From Amycolatopsis thailandensis (GTDB taxonomy: Bacteria > Actinomycetota > Actinomycetes > Mycobacteriales > Pseudonocardiaceae), in assembly GCF_002234405.1 (NCBI RefSeq), contig NZ_NMQT01000100.1:1-54457 (forward strand): a DNA stretch of 54,457 bases, read 5' to 3'. Within the stretch, counting starts at the first letter, position 1. The number at the start of each line of letters is the position of its first letter. The translations under genes were made by a program, and so were the position numbers. The notes beneath the pieces were generated by a model. That model ran no database searches. It saw only the letters and a list, made by a program, of their open reading frames with translations, and was not told where the DNA came from. Of this stretch, positions 46,936 through 54,437 are shown in pieces.

Positions 46936-47480
46936 GACGCGCCGCGGACGAGCATCATCAGCGACTGCGCCACCCCGACGCCGTCGTCGCCGGTGGCCAG
47001 CCTGCGCAACTGCAGCCCGGCGATCAGCGCCACGACCGGCCCGGTCAGCCGGTCCGGCGAGGGCACCCCGAGCGTTTTCAGGATCACCAGCGCGAGTTCG
47101 TCGTAGGCGGCGAAACACCGCGCGGCCGCGTCCTGGAGCCCGGGGTCGCGAGCGGCCTGCAGGTACAGCTCGTGCGCGCCGAGTTCGTCGGTGCCGAACG
47201 GGAGCTGCGAGATGACCTGCTCGACGACCGACGCGGCCTGCTCGACACTCAAGCCCTGCTCGCGGTAGGTGTCCACGAAGCCGGTCAGCTTCGTGGTCTC
47301 CTCCTCGACGAACAGCAGCATCGCCTCGCGCAGCAACGCCGTCTGGCTGGGGAAGTGGTAGGTCAGCGTGCCTGGCGAGACGGCGGCCGCGGTCGCGATC
47401 CGGCGGTTGGTCAGCCCGCCGACACCCTGTTCCCCGACCACCTTGAGCGCGGCGTGGAGGATCGTCTCGCGGGTGTTCAC
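46932..47480 (-). CDS. TetR/AcrR-family transcriptional regulator
   Basis: A 182-residue repressor with an N-terminal TetR helix-turn-helix (residues about 3-48; TRETILHAALKVVGEQG, then GLTNRRIATAAAVSPGTLTYHF) and an all-helical ligand domain. The GTG at 47480 overlaps the amidase stop by four bases, and its own stop overlaps the MpaB-like start, so it is made with both enzymes. Its likely operator is the 20-bp palindrome at 48878-48897 before the amidase gene. The ligand is probably a substrate or product of the amidase or MpaB-like enzyme. Confidence 0.9.
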   Translation of the reverse strand: MNTRETILHAALKVVGEQGVGGLTNRRIATAAAVSPGTLTYHFPSQTALLREAMLLFVEEETTKLTGFVDTYREQGLSVEQAASVVEQVISQLPFGTDELGAHELYLQAARDPGLQDAAARCFAAYDELALVILKTLGVPSPDRLTGPVVALIAGLQLRRLATGDDGVGVAQSLMMLVRGAS

Positions 47481-48859
47481 CAAACGGTCTCGGGCTTGCG
47501 GTCCTGCCACCGTTCGACCTCTTCCAGTTGCGCGGCCAGCGAGATCAGCCGTTCCTCCGCGTGCGAGGGGCCGAGCAGCTGACCGCCGAGCGGCAGGCCT
47601 TCCGGGCTCAGCCCGGCGGGGACGTTGACCCCCGGCCAGCCCAGCACGTTCCACGGCCAAGCGTAAGGGCACGCGGCGATCATGGCCTGGTCGGTCTGCC
47701 AGCCGGTGAGCTTGTCGAAGGTGCCGATCCGCGGCGGCGGGGTCGCGGTGGTCGGCGTGAGCACGACGTCCACCCGGCCGAACACCGAGCCGATCTGCCG
47801 TTGCAGCAACGGTTCCGTGGCCCTGGCGAGCCGCAGCGCCGGTCCGGCCAGTGCCGAGCCCTGCCGCGCGTTGGCCCGCGTGCGCGGGTCGAGCCGCCCC
47901 TGGTCCGGGACGCGACGGGACCAGTCACGCACGCCGACCAGCGAACGCGGCAGGAAGGTGAGGCCGATCAGCCGGTAGTCCGGTTCGATCTCGACGATCT
48001 CGTGGCCGAGTTCGGCGAACCGCTCCGCGAGCCGGACGACGGCCGCGTGCGCGTGCGGGTCGAGCCGGGTTTTCGTGGCGGTGAAAGGGATCCTGGTGGA
48101 CAGGCCGATCCGCATCCGGCCCGGTTCGCGGCGTGCGGCCGACTGGAACGCGGTCCCGGTGCCCGCCGCGACGTCGAGCAGCAGGGCCGCGTCGGCGACG
48201 GTGCGCGCGAGCGGGCCGACCACGGTCAGGCCGTGGAAGAGTTCGCGTTCGGTCGGGACGCGGCCGCGCTGCGGTTTGATCCCGACCAGATCGGTCCACG
48301 CGGCCGGGATCCGGATCGACCCCGCCCCGTCGGAACCCAGCGCGGCGGCGATCACCCCCGACGCGATGGCCGCCGCCGCGCCGCCCGAGGAACCGCCCGG
48401 GGTGCGCTCGGTGTCCCACGGGTTGCGGGTCGCGCCGAACGCGGGGCCTTCGGTGAACGGCCATTGGCCGAGTTCCGGGGTGTTGGTCTTGCCGATGAGC
48501 ACCGCGCCCGCCCCGCGCAGTGCGGCGACGGGCGGGGAATCCGTTGTCGCCAGGGAGAAGTCGCCTTCGCAGCCGAACGCGGTCGGCAGCCCGGTGACGT
48601 CGAGGTCGTCCTTGATCGCGGTGGGAGCGCCGAGCAGGGGAGCGGTCTCCCCGGCGGCCAGCCGTCGGTCGGCCTCCTCGGCCTCGCGAAGGGCCTCTTC
48701 GGGGCGAAGGCTTTTGAAGGCGTTGAGAGTCGGCTGACTGGCTTCGGCCTTTTCGAGCGCCAGGCGCGTGAGCTCGACCGACGTCGTGGCCCCGGCGGCG
48801 AGCAGCGAGGCCTGTTCGGCCAGTCCGGTGAAGGCGAGTTCCGGTTTCGACGTGGTCAT
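47477..48859 (-). CDS. Amidase signature enzyme
   Basis: A 460-residue cytosolic amidase. The catalytic triad is Lys83 (APTAIKDD), cis-Ser157 (TPGGSSGGAA) and nucleophile Ser181 (SDGAGSIRIPA), with the usual spacing of 24 residues between the serines. It hydrolyses a carboxamide; the substrate is unknown, and GatA is unlikely because no gatB or gatC is near. The ATG at 48859 follows GGGGGAG. It heads the amidase-TetR-MpaB unit and is divergent from a D-cysteine desulfhydrase-like gene, with a TetR-type palindrome between. Confidence 0.92.
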   Translation of the reverse strand: MTTSKPELAFTGLAEQASLLAAGATTSVELTRLALEKAEASQPTLNAFKSLRPEEALREAEEADRRLAAGETAPLLGAPTAIKDDLDVTGLPTAFGCEGDFSLATTDSPPVAALRGAGAVLIGKTNTPELGQWPFTEGPAFGATRNPWDTERTPGGSSGGAAAAIASGVIAAALGSDGAGSIRIPAAWTDLVGIKPQRGRVPTERELFHGLTVVGPLARTVADAALLLDVAAGTGTAFQSAARREPGRMRIGLSTRIPFTATKTRLDPHAHAAVVRLAERFAELGHEIVEIEPDYRLIGLTFLPRSLVGVRDWSRRVPDQGRLDPRTRANARQGSALAGPALRLARATEPLLQRQIGSVFGRVDVVLTPTTATPPPRIGTFDKLTGWQTDQAMIAACPYAWPWNVLGWPGVNVPAGLSPEGLPLGGQLLGPSHAEERLISLAAQLEEVERWQDRKPETVW

Positions 48860-48877
48860 GGCTCCCCCTTGCCGCTC

Positions 48878-48897
48878 TCGTTCGTTCAAACGAACGA
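48878..48897. promoter_or_regulatory. TetR-type operator between divergent genes
   Basis: TCGTTCGTTCAAACGAACGA is a palindrome with perfect 9-bp arms and a 2-base centre, the usual form of a TetR-family site. It is 18 bases from the amidase ATG and 52 bases from the start of the divergent gene, so one repressor dimer could control both. Confidence 0.75.
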
Positions 48898-48949
48898 TAC
48901 CACCGGGGTAACCTCGATCGCCGCTCTTCGGTGTGGTTACGTGACCTGC

Positions 48950-49954
48950 ATGAACCTGGACCGCTTCCCCCGCGTCGACCTCGGCGGCTACCCGACGCCG
49001 CTGCATCCGGCACCCCGGCTGGGCGAAGCCCTCGGCTTGCCGAACCTGCTGCTCAAGCGGGACGACGTGCATCCGCTCGGCGTGGGCGGCAACAAACTCC
49101 GCAAACTCGAGTTCCTGCTCGGCGCGGCGATCGAGAACGGCGCCGACACGGTGATCACCTTCGGCGCCTTGCAGACCAACCACGGCCGCCAGACCGCCGC
49201 GGCCTGCGCGAAGCTCGGGTTGCGGTGCGAGCTCGTGCTCACGGCGAAGGTCCCTCGCGACGGCGACGCGTACGAGCGGTCCGGCAACGTGTCCCTCGAC
49301 CATCTCTTCGGCGCGAACGTGCACGTCTGCCGCGACGGCGAGGAGACCGGCCGGACCTACGACCGGCTGATCACCGAGGCCGCGGCCGAGGGGCGCAAGG
49401 TGGCCACGTTCCCGGTCGGCGGCTCCGACGGCGTCGGGGCGCTCGGCTACGTGGCGGCCGCGCGGGAGATCGCCGGGCAACTCGCCGGACTGGGTGTCAC
49501 CAAGGCACGGCTGGTCGCGCCGCACGCCAGCGGCGGGACGTCCGCCGGGCTCGTCGTCGGAACGGCGGACCTGGACTGGCTGACGCTGGACATCGCCTGC
49601 GTCAGCCATCCGGTCGACGAAGCCCTCGACAACCTGGCCGATCTCACCATCGCGGCCTCCGTACTGCTGGGGAGCGAACCGCCGTCACTCGACGGCCTGC
49701 ATCTCGACGACCGCACGATCGGCCCCGGCTACGGGATCCCGACCGCCGGCACGTGGGACGCGGTACGGCTTTTCGGTCGCACGGAAGGGATCGCGCTCGA
49801 TCCCGTGTACACCGGGAAGGTGGGCGCCGCGATGGTCGAGTGGGCCGCCGAAGGCCAGTTCGCGGCCGACGAGCACGTTGTCTTCCTGCACACGGGCGGG
49901 CTGCCCGGCCTTTACGGGTACGCCCCCGAATTCACCGACGCGGTGAGCCGCTGA
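48950..49954 (+). CDS. D-cysteine desulfhydrase / ACC deaminase family PLP enzyme
   Basis: A 334-residue cytosolic PLP enzyme of the tryptophan-synthase-beta fold. The PLP Lys is K49 in VGGNKLRKLEF; other landmarks are GALQTNHGRQTAAA, the phosphate-binding APHASGGTSAGLVVG and the C-terminal FLHTGGLPGLYGY. The family includes D-cysteine desulfhydrase and 1-aminocyclopropane-1-carboxylate deaminase; D-cysteine or D-amino-acid desulfhydration is more likely than true ACC deaminase, but motifs do not settle it. The ATG at 48950 lacks a clear ribosome binding site. The 3' end is overlapped by the opposite-strand DUF998 frame. Confidence 0.88.
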   Translation: MNLDRFPRVDLGGYPTPLHPAPRLGEALGLPNLLLKRDDVHPLGVGGNKLRKLEFLLGAAIENGADTVITFGALQTNHGRQTAAACAKLGLRCELVLTAKVPRDGDAYERSGNVSLDHLFGANVHVCRDGEETGRTYDRLITEAAAEGRKVATFPVGGSDGVGALGYVAAAREIAGQLAGLGVTKARLVAPHASGGTSAGLVVGTADLDWLTLDIACVSHPVDEALDNLADLTIAASVLLGSEPPSLDGLHLDDRTIGPGYGIPTAGTWDAVRLFGRTEGIALDPVYTGKVGAAMVEWAAEGQFAADEHVVFLHTGGLPGLYGYAPEFTDAVSR

Positions 49955-50584
49955 CGCGACCTTCAGCATCCCGGCGATCAGGATCACGTGCGCCACCAGC
50001 GAAAGCCGTTGCGTGACACCGACCGGCACGACGTCGGTCAGCGTCTTGAAGAACGGGATGTCGGCCAGGCGCACGAAGATGAAGCTGAGCCCGAAGACGA
50101 CCAGCCCGGCCGCGCTGCCCCAGGCCAGGCGGCCGATCTGCCTGGCCGCCGGGGTGCCGCGCAGGTTGTCGCGCAGGGTGAACCCGGCGGCGGGCAGACT
50201 GAGGAACGCGATGAGGCACGCGTAGAGGTGGATCTCGCCGCTGACCGGGTCCGGGTACTCGGGGTAGCTCGCCGGGAAGATCGCGGCCGCCGCCAGCCCC
50301 AGCGACCACAGCACGAACAGCAGTTTCGTGGTGCGGCCGAGCGGGATCCCGGCGGCGGCCAGCGCGCCGAGCGCGGTGAGCGAGCCGATGGACAGGGAAA
50401 GCACGCTGGCCCCGAGCATCCCGGTGCCGCGGTCGACGTAGGCGTAGCTGGACAGCGTGTCGAACACCGGATCGCGCGAGCTGATCAGGTGGAGCACGAC
50501 CATGGTGAACAGAGCCCAGCCGATGGCGGCGCCCGACGCGATGAGCCAGGGTCTGGCCCGCGGTCTCTCCCCAGGGAACGTCAT
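49685..50584 (-). CDS. DUF998 membrane protein with antisense C-terminal extension
   Basis: The first 215 residues form a normal DUF998 protein with six predicted helices (IASGAAIGWALFTMVVLHLI at the start, RLSLVAHVILIAGML as the last). The frame then stays open for about 85 more residues of soluble, low-quality sequence that lie antisense to the 3' end of the desulfhydrase-like gene (49685-49954). DUF998 proteins normally stop near the last helix. Either the stop was lost, or a small insertion or sequencing error hides it; a one-base shift gives TGA soon after position 49950. Function unknown; some relatives are linked to membrane lipids. Confidence 0.7.
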   Translation of the reverse strand: MTFPGERPRARPWLIASGAAIGWALFTMVVLHLISSRDPVFDTLSSYAYVDRGTGMLGASVLSLSIGSLTALGALAAAGIPLGRTTKLLFVLWSLGLAAAAIFPASYPEYPDPVSGEIHLYACLIAFLSLPAAGFTLRDNLRGTPAARQIGRLAWGSAAGLVVFGLSFIFVRLADIPFFKTLTDVVPVGVTQRLSLVAHVILIAGMLKVASAAHRVGEFGGVPVKAGQPARVQEDNVLVGRELAFGGPLDHRGAHLPGVHGIERDPFRATEKPYRVPRAGGRDPVAGADRAVVEMQAVE

Positions 50585-50637
50585 GCGTCCAGCCTGCTCG
50601 CGCGGGCGCGGATTTCCGATCCGGGAAGCCCCCGGTT

Positions 50638-51411
50638 CTACCCTGGGGCTACCCCGAACTCGACCAGTACCAGTAGCTGGTCATCGTGCCTTTTCGCGCG
50701 GGGCCAGCGGACGCCGTCCGGATCCTGTTTCTCCGCCGTGCGCACCGCGTCGAGGACCGCGTCCGGACCACGCTCGCGGCTGAGGGCGAGCACTTCCGGC
50801 CAGTCGAACAGGTCGTATTCGTCGACCCCGATGGAGACGCCGTCGGTCGCCAGAAGCAGGGCTTCGACCTCCGAGCGCGGCCAGCTGCGGCGGACGGCCT
50901 CGTCGGCCGCCTTCGGTTCCGCTTCGGCGACCCAGAAGCCGCCCGGCGCGTTGCGTTTCGCGCGGACGTCGGCGCCGGTGCGGAGCTGACCGCTGTCGCG
51001 AAGCGAAACTAGCCTGTCGTCGGTGAGCGGGTCCGGGCCCGAGGGACCGAAGGCGATGATGGGGCTGTCGGCAAGCACCAGCGCGTCGACGGACTCGTCC
51101 GTCCAGCGCGCGATCGCGACCGTGCTCGACGGCGATCGTCCCGGTTCGAGGCCTTCGCGACCCGCGACGTCGGCGATCGACCCGGCCAGCAGGACCGCGA
51201 GGTCCGCTTCGGGTTCCGCGGTCAGCGCCTGCGACAGGCTGCGCACGAGCAGGCCCGCGTACCAGCCGCCGGACGGCAGATCCGGTCGCGGCGCGGTCGC
51301 CCCGTCGAGCACCACCACGGCGTTGCCGAGTACGGCGACGTGGTCTTCGGTCGGGCGCGACGCTCCGTCCGCACCTACTCCGTCCCTTTCCGCCACTGCG
51401 ATTTCGACCAT
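50638..51411 (-). CDS. PP2C-like protein phosphatase
   Basis: A 257-residue cytosolic protein of the PP2C fold. Metal-binding landmarks are present but degenerate: SRPTEDHV at the N-terminus, VLDGAT for DGxG, LLATDGVS in the middle and HDDQLLVLVEF at the end, which supplies the last Asp pair. DGAT in place of DGxG and the short size suggest a divergent enzyme. The ATG at 51411 is close to the GTCAAC dyads that also control the divergent HTH/Clp_N genes, so it may be coregulated with them. Confidence 0.78.
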   Translation of the reverse strand: MVEIAVAERDGVGADGASRPTEDHVAVLGNAVVVLDGATAPRPDLPSGGWYAGLLVRSLSQALTAEPEADLAVLLAGSIADVAGREGLEPGRSPSSTVAIARWTDESVDALVLADSPIIAFGPSGPDPLTDDRLVSLRDSGQLRTGADVRAKRNAPGGFWVAEAEPKAADEAVRRSWPRSEVEALLLATDGVSIGVDEYDLFDWPEVLALSRERGPDAVLDAVRTAEKQDPDGVRWPRAKRHDDQLLVLVEFGVAPG

Positions 51412-51426
51412 GGCCCGACCCTAACT

Positions 51427-51469
51427 GTCAACTGAGGTTGACGCGGGCGAGATGTCAACGTAGGTTGAC
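51427..51469. promoter_or_regulatory. Two GTCAAC-n4-GTTGAC dyads over a leaderless promoter
   Basis: Dyads at 51427-51442 and 51454-51469 have centres 27 bases apart. TTGACG (51438-51443) and TAGGTT (51461-51466) are spaced 17 bases and overlap the two dyads; the ATG at 51473 lies 7 bases after the -10 box. The layout copies that at 34380-34425. The sites are also close to the divergent phosphatase start. Confidence 0.7.
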
Positions 51470-51472
51470 GTC

Positions 51473-51682
51473 ATGACCGAAGCGACAGATCTGGCCGCGC
51501 GAGCCGGTGACCGCGATCCCCGCGTGGGACTGCGCGCCGTCGCCGCCTTGCGCCGGCTGTTGGAACAACTCGAAGCCGTGCAGGTCCGCAGCGCGCGGGT
51601 GCACGGCTGGTCCTGGCAGGAGATCGCGGCCGAGCTGGGGGTCAGCAGGCAAGCGGTGCACAAGAAGTACGGGAGGCACTGA
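51473..51682 (+). CDS. Small HTH protein paired with a Clp_N protein
   Basis: A 69-residue protein, helical throughout, with a helix-turn-helix at about residues 45-66 (GWSWQEIAAELGVSRQAVHKKYG). It is closely similar to the HTH of the 34429 gene (GASWTEIGKNMGVSKQAAQKRF). There is no ribosome binding site, in line with a leaderless mRNA. The stop shares one base with the start of the Clp_N gene (TGATG). It probably binds the two dyads over its own promoter. Confidence 0.82.
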   Translation: MTEATDLAARAGDRDPRVGLRAVAALRRLLEQLEAVQVRSARVHGWSWQEIAAELGVSRQAVHKKYGRH

Positions 51683-52206
51683 TGTTCGAACGGTTCACCA
51701 CCGAACTCCGCGAGGTCGTCATCGGCTCGCAGCTCGTCGCGGCGGACGAAGGCGCGCCCCGCATCGATCCGCTGCATCTGCTCACGTCACTCGCCCGGCG
51801 CACCGGCGTGCTCACCGCCTTGGGCTGTCCCGCGGACGAACTGGCCGACGACCTCCGGCGAATCCGCCGCCGGGGCGGCATGAGCGACGCCGACGTCGAA
51901 GCTCTGAGCGGCTTCGGCATCGACGTCGAGCACATCGTCGAGCGGGTCGAGCAGACCCACGGACCCGGCGCGCTTGCCGGTGGGCAGCGCGCCGGACGTG
52001 GTCATCGGCCCTTCACGCCGGAGGCGAAGAAGGTGCTGGAGAAGAGCCTTCGCGAGGCCATCGACGTCGGCGGCAAGCGAATCGAAGGCGAGCATCTCCT
52101 GCTCGCGCTGACCGCCGTTCCCGGCGTGGCCGCCGACGTCCTCGCGCAGCGTGGCATCGACTACCTGGCCGTGCGGCGCCTGCTTGAGCAACGCGCCGCC
52201 AGCTAG
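51682..52206 (+). CDS. Clp N-terminal domain protein
   Basis: A 174-residue protein with two Clp_N repeats (about 5-80, with IDPLHLLTSLAR; and about 98-170, with RPFTPEAKKVLEKSLREA and IEGEHLLLALTAVPG) and no ATPase. It is the separate-chain equivalent of the C-terminal part of the 34429 gene product. It is translationally coupled to the small HTH gene; GGGAGG at 51671-51676 is the ribosome binding site. Together they may link protein-quality signals to transcription; that role is inferred. Confidence 0.85.
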   Translation: MFERFTTELREVVIGSQLVAADEGAPRIDPLHLLTSLARRTGVLTALGCPADELADDLRRIRRRGGMSDADVEALSGFGIDVEHIVERVEQTHGPGALAGGQRAGRGHRPFTPEAKKVLEKSLREAIDVGGKRIEGEHLLLALTAVPGVAADVLAQRGIDYLAVRRLLEQRAAS

Positions 52207-52219
52207 TGATCGGTCCCCA

Positions 52220-52276
52220 ATCACGCGAGTCACGGCTCTGATCACGCGAGTCACGTCCCCAATCACGCGAGTCCCG
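52220..52276. repeat. Three 21-nt tandem repeats between convergent genes
   Basis: ATCACGCGAGTCACG starts at 52220 and 52241, and ATCACGCGAGTCCCG at 52262, an exact 21-base period (two helical turns). The array fills the gap between the Clp_N stop and the YczE-like stop. Confidence 0.75.
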
Positions 52277-52283
52277 CGCTCGG

Positions 52284-52916
52284 CTACGCGGCGGAGCGCT
52301 CCCGCCACACGACATGCGGCAGGAAAGCCTGCGTCAGCGGCCCGATGGCCAGCGCGTAGAGCACCGTGCCGACACCGACGGTCCCGCCGAGCAGCCAGCC
52401 CGCCGCGAGGACGGTGATCTCGATCAGGGTCCGGACGAGGCGGATCGACTTGCCCGTCCTGGCCGCGAAACCGGTCATCAGCCCATCACGAGGGCCGGGA
52501 CCGAGCCGGGCGCCGACGTAGATCGCGGCGGCGAGGCCGTTGAGCACGACCCCGGCGACCAGGTTGAAGAGCTGCCAGCCGAGGACGTCCTGGTCGGGCA
52601 GGACGAGCCGGACCAGGTCGACGGTGAGCGAGATGACCACGATGTTGGCGAGCGTCCCGATCCCGGGCCGCTGCCGCAGGGGGATCCACAGCAGGAGTAC
52701 CAGGACCGAAGCGATCGCGGTGACCGTGCCGAACGAGAGCCCGGTGAGCTTCATCAGACCTTCGTGGAGCACGTCCCACGGGTCGAGTCCGAGTCCCGAC
52801 CTGGTCAGCATGGCCATGCTGCCGCCGTAGAGGGCGAGCCCGCCGACGAGCTGGAGCGAGCGGCGGGTGGTGTCCTGGGAGATGCCGACCGGTCTGAGGT
52901 CGAGTTTAAGTGCCAC
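52284..52916 (-). CDS. YczE/YitT-like membrane protein
   Basis: A 210-residue membrane protein with five to six predicted helices of the YczE/YyaS/YitT group. Landmarks are LYGGSMAMLTRSGLGLDPWDVLHEGL and GPRDGLMTGFAARTGKSIRLVRTLIE. In many bacteria yczE is divergent from a MocR-type regulator, as here, and is thought to be its target; the transported or modified molecule is unknown. The GTG at 52916 is the only suitable start. The intergenic region to the regulator is 61 bp. Confidence 0.85.
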   Translation of the reverse strand: MALKLDLRPVGISQDTTRRSLQLVGGLALYGGSMAMLTRSGLGLDPWDVLHEGLMKLTGLSFGTVTAIASVLVLLLWIPLRQRPGIGTLANIVVISLTVDLVRLVLPDQDVLGWQLFNLVAGVVLNGLAAAIYVGARLGPGPRDGLMTGFAARTGKSIRLVRTLIEITVLAAGWLLGGTVGVGTVLYALAIGPLTQAFLPHVVWRERSAA

Positions 52917-52977
52917 GAGTGCACCATCAGGGGTAAGTGGCTATCTTGACCATGACCAATCTGGAACAATTGGCCTT
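52917..52977. promoter_or_regulatory. Divergent MocR/YczE control region
   Basis: The 61-bp gap has TATCTT (52942-52947) as possible -10 box, the direct pair GACCATGACCA, and an inverted CCAAT...ATTGG pair just before the MocR ATG. Direct plus inverted sites are usual for MocR regulators. Confidence 0.4.
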
Positions 52978-54432
52978 ATGGAACCGCTGATCCCGCTGAC
53001 TGGACGCGTTTCAGGGTTGAAATTGGCCATTTTGCTGGGGAGTTGGCGCCAGAGTGGTTCTCGACACGGTGCCGCGGATCTCGCGGCGGCTGTCGAGCTC
53101 CTGGTCCTCGACGGCAGGCTCCCACTCGGCACGAAACTCCCGGCCGAGCGGGAGCTCGCCGACGCCCTGGACGTCAGCCGCACGCTGATCGGCGCCGCAC
53201 TGGACAAACTGCGCGCCGATGGGCTGGTCGCCAGCCGGCGCGGGGCCGGGTCCTGGATCGCGTCTCCCGGGGGCAGGGGCCGCGACGCGATCCTGCCGTC
53301 CGGGGAGGACCTCATCGACCTGGCCCAGGCCTGCCCGCCCGCCATCCCTGGCCTGGTCCCCGCGGTGGACGCCGCGCGGAAGACGTTGGTGGACCACCTC
53401 GGCGAGAACGGCTATCACGTGCGCGGCCTGCGGATCCTGCGCGAGCGGATCGCCCGCCGCTTCACCGAGCGCGGGCTGCCGACCAACGCCGACCAGGTGA
53501 TGGTCACCAACGGCGCGCATCACGCGTTCGTGCAGGTCCTGCGCATGCTGGCCGGTCCGGGTGACCGCGTGCTGGTCGAGCAGCCGACGTATCCGAACGC
53601 GCTGGAGGCCATCGCCGCCGCACACGCCATCCCGGTTCCGGTGCCGCTCGACCCGGCCACCGGCTGGGACGTCGTCGGGATCGAGGCCGCGCTGCGGCAG
53701 TCCGCGCCGAGGCTCGCGTACTTCGTCGCGGACTTCCAGAACCCGACTGGCCTGCGGATGAAGGCGACCGACCGGGAGCGGCTCGCGGCCGCGCTGAGCC
53801 GCGCGCGGACGCCCGCGATCATCGACGAGACGCTGGTCGAGCTGGACCTCGAAGGTGATCCGGCCGACGGGCCGCCACCGCTGGGCGCGTTCGCGGGCGA
53901 CCTCGGCATCACGATCGGTTCGGCGTCGAAGTCGCACTGGGCCGGGCTGCGGCTCGGCTGGATCCGCGCTTCCGAGGACGTCATCGGCAGGCTGATCGCG
54001 GCCCGGTTCGCCGTCGACCTGGGCTCGCCGGTCTTCGAGCAACTGGTCCTCGCCGAGCTGCTCGACGACGGCGGGGCCGCGCTGGCACACCGTCGCGAGG
54101 AGACACTGGCCCTGCGCGACGCGCTGACCGGGGCACTGAACTGGTACTGCCCCGATTGGACGTTCACCGTGCCGCCCGGCGGGCTTTCGCTGTGGTGCCG
54201 TCTCCCGGAGCCGATGAGCACGCGCCTGGCCGTCGCCGCGGCGGGACACGGGGTGCAGGTGGCGCCGGGTTCGCGGTTCGGTGTCCACGGTGGACTGGAG
54301 CGCTGGCTGCGCCTGCCGTACTCGCTTCCGGCCGACAGGCTGTTCGAGGCCGTACGGCGGCTGGGCGCGGCCGCCGCTTCGGTGGCCGCGACACCCGCCA
54401 CGGCCGCTCCGGTGGCCGTCCAGGTCACCTGA
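52978..54432 (+). CDS. MocR/GntR-family regulator with aminotransferase-like domain (YczR type)
   Basis: A 484-residue regulator with an N-terminal GntR winged helix (residues about 20-95; LPLGTKLPAERELADALDVSRTLI) and a fold-type I aminotransferase-like domain. PLP-site landmarks are TNGAHHAFVQVL, the FQNPTG motif and the PLP Lys in IGSASKSHWAGLRLGW. MocR proteins use PLP or a PLP adduct as effector rather than acting as enzymes. The ATG at 52978 starts MEPLIPLTGRV. It is divergent from the yczE-like gene, its likely target. A repeat-family sequence follows directly after the stop. Confidence 0.92.
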   Translation: MEPLIPLTGRVSGLKLAILLGSWRQSGSRHGAADLAAAVELLVLDGRLPLGTKLPAERELADALDVSRTLIGAALDKLRADGLVASRRGAGSWIASPGGRGRDAILPSGEDLIDLAQACPPAIPGLVPAVDAARKTLVDHLGENGYHVRGLRILRERIARRFTERGLPTNADQVMVTNGAHHAFVQVLRMLAGPGDRVLVEQPTYPNALEAIAAAHAIPVPVPLDPATGWDVVGIEAALRQSAPRLAYFVADFQNPTGLRMKATDRERLAAALSRARTPAIIDETLVELDLEGDPADGPPPLGAFAGDLGITIGSASKSHWAGLRLGWIRASEDVIGRLIAARFAVDLGSPVFEQLVLAELLDDGGAALAHRREETLALRDALTGALNWYCPDWTFTVPPGGLSLWCRLPEPMSTRLAVAAAGHGVQVAPGSRFGVHGGLERWLRLPYSLPADRLFEAVRRLGAAAASVAATPATAAPVAVQVT

Positions 54433-54437
54433 TTCCC

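Noticed and set aside
52220..52276. CRISPR array
   Set aside because: The 21-base period leaves only about 6-9 bases between repeat cores, with no cas genes; it is a plain tandem repeat.
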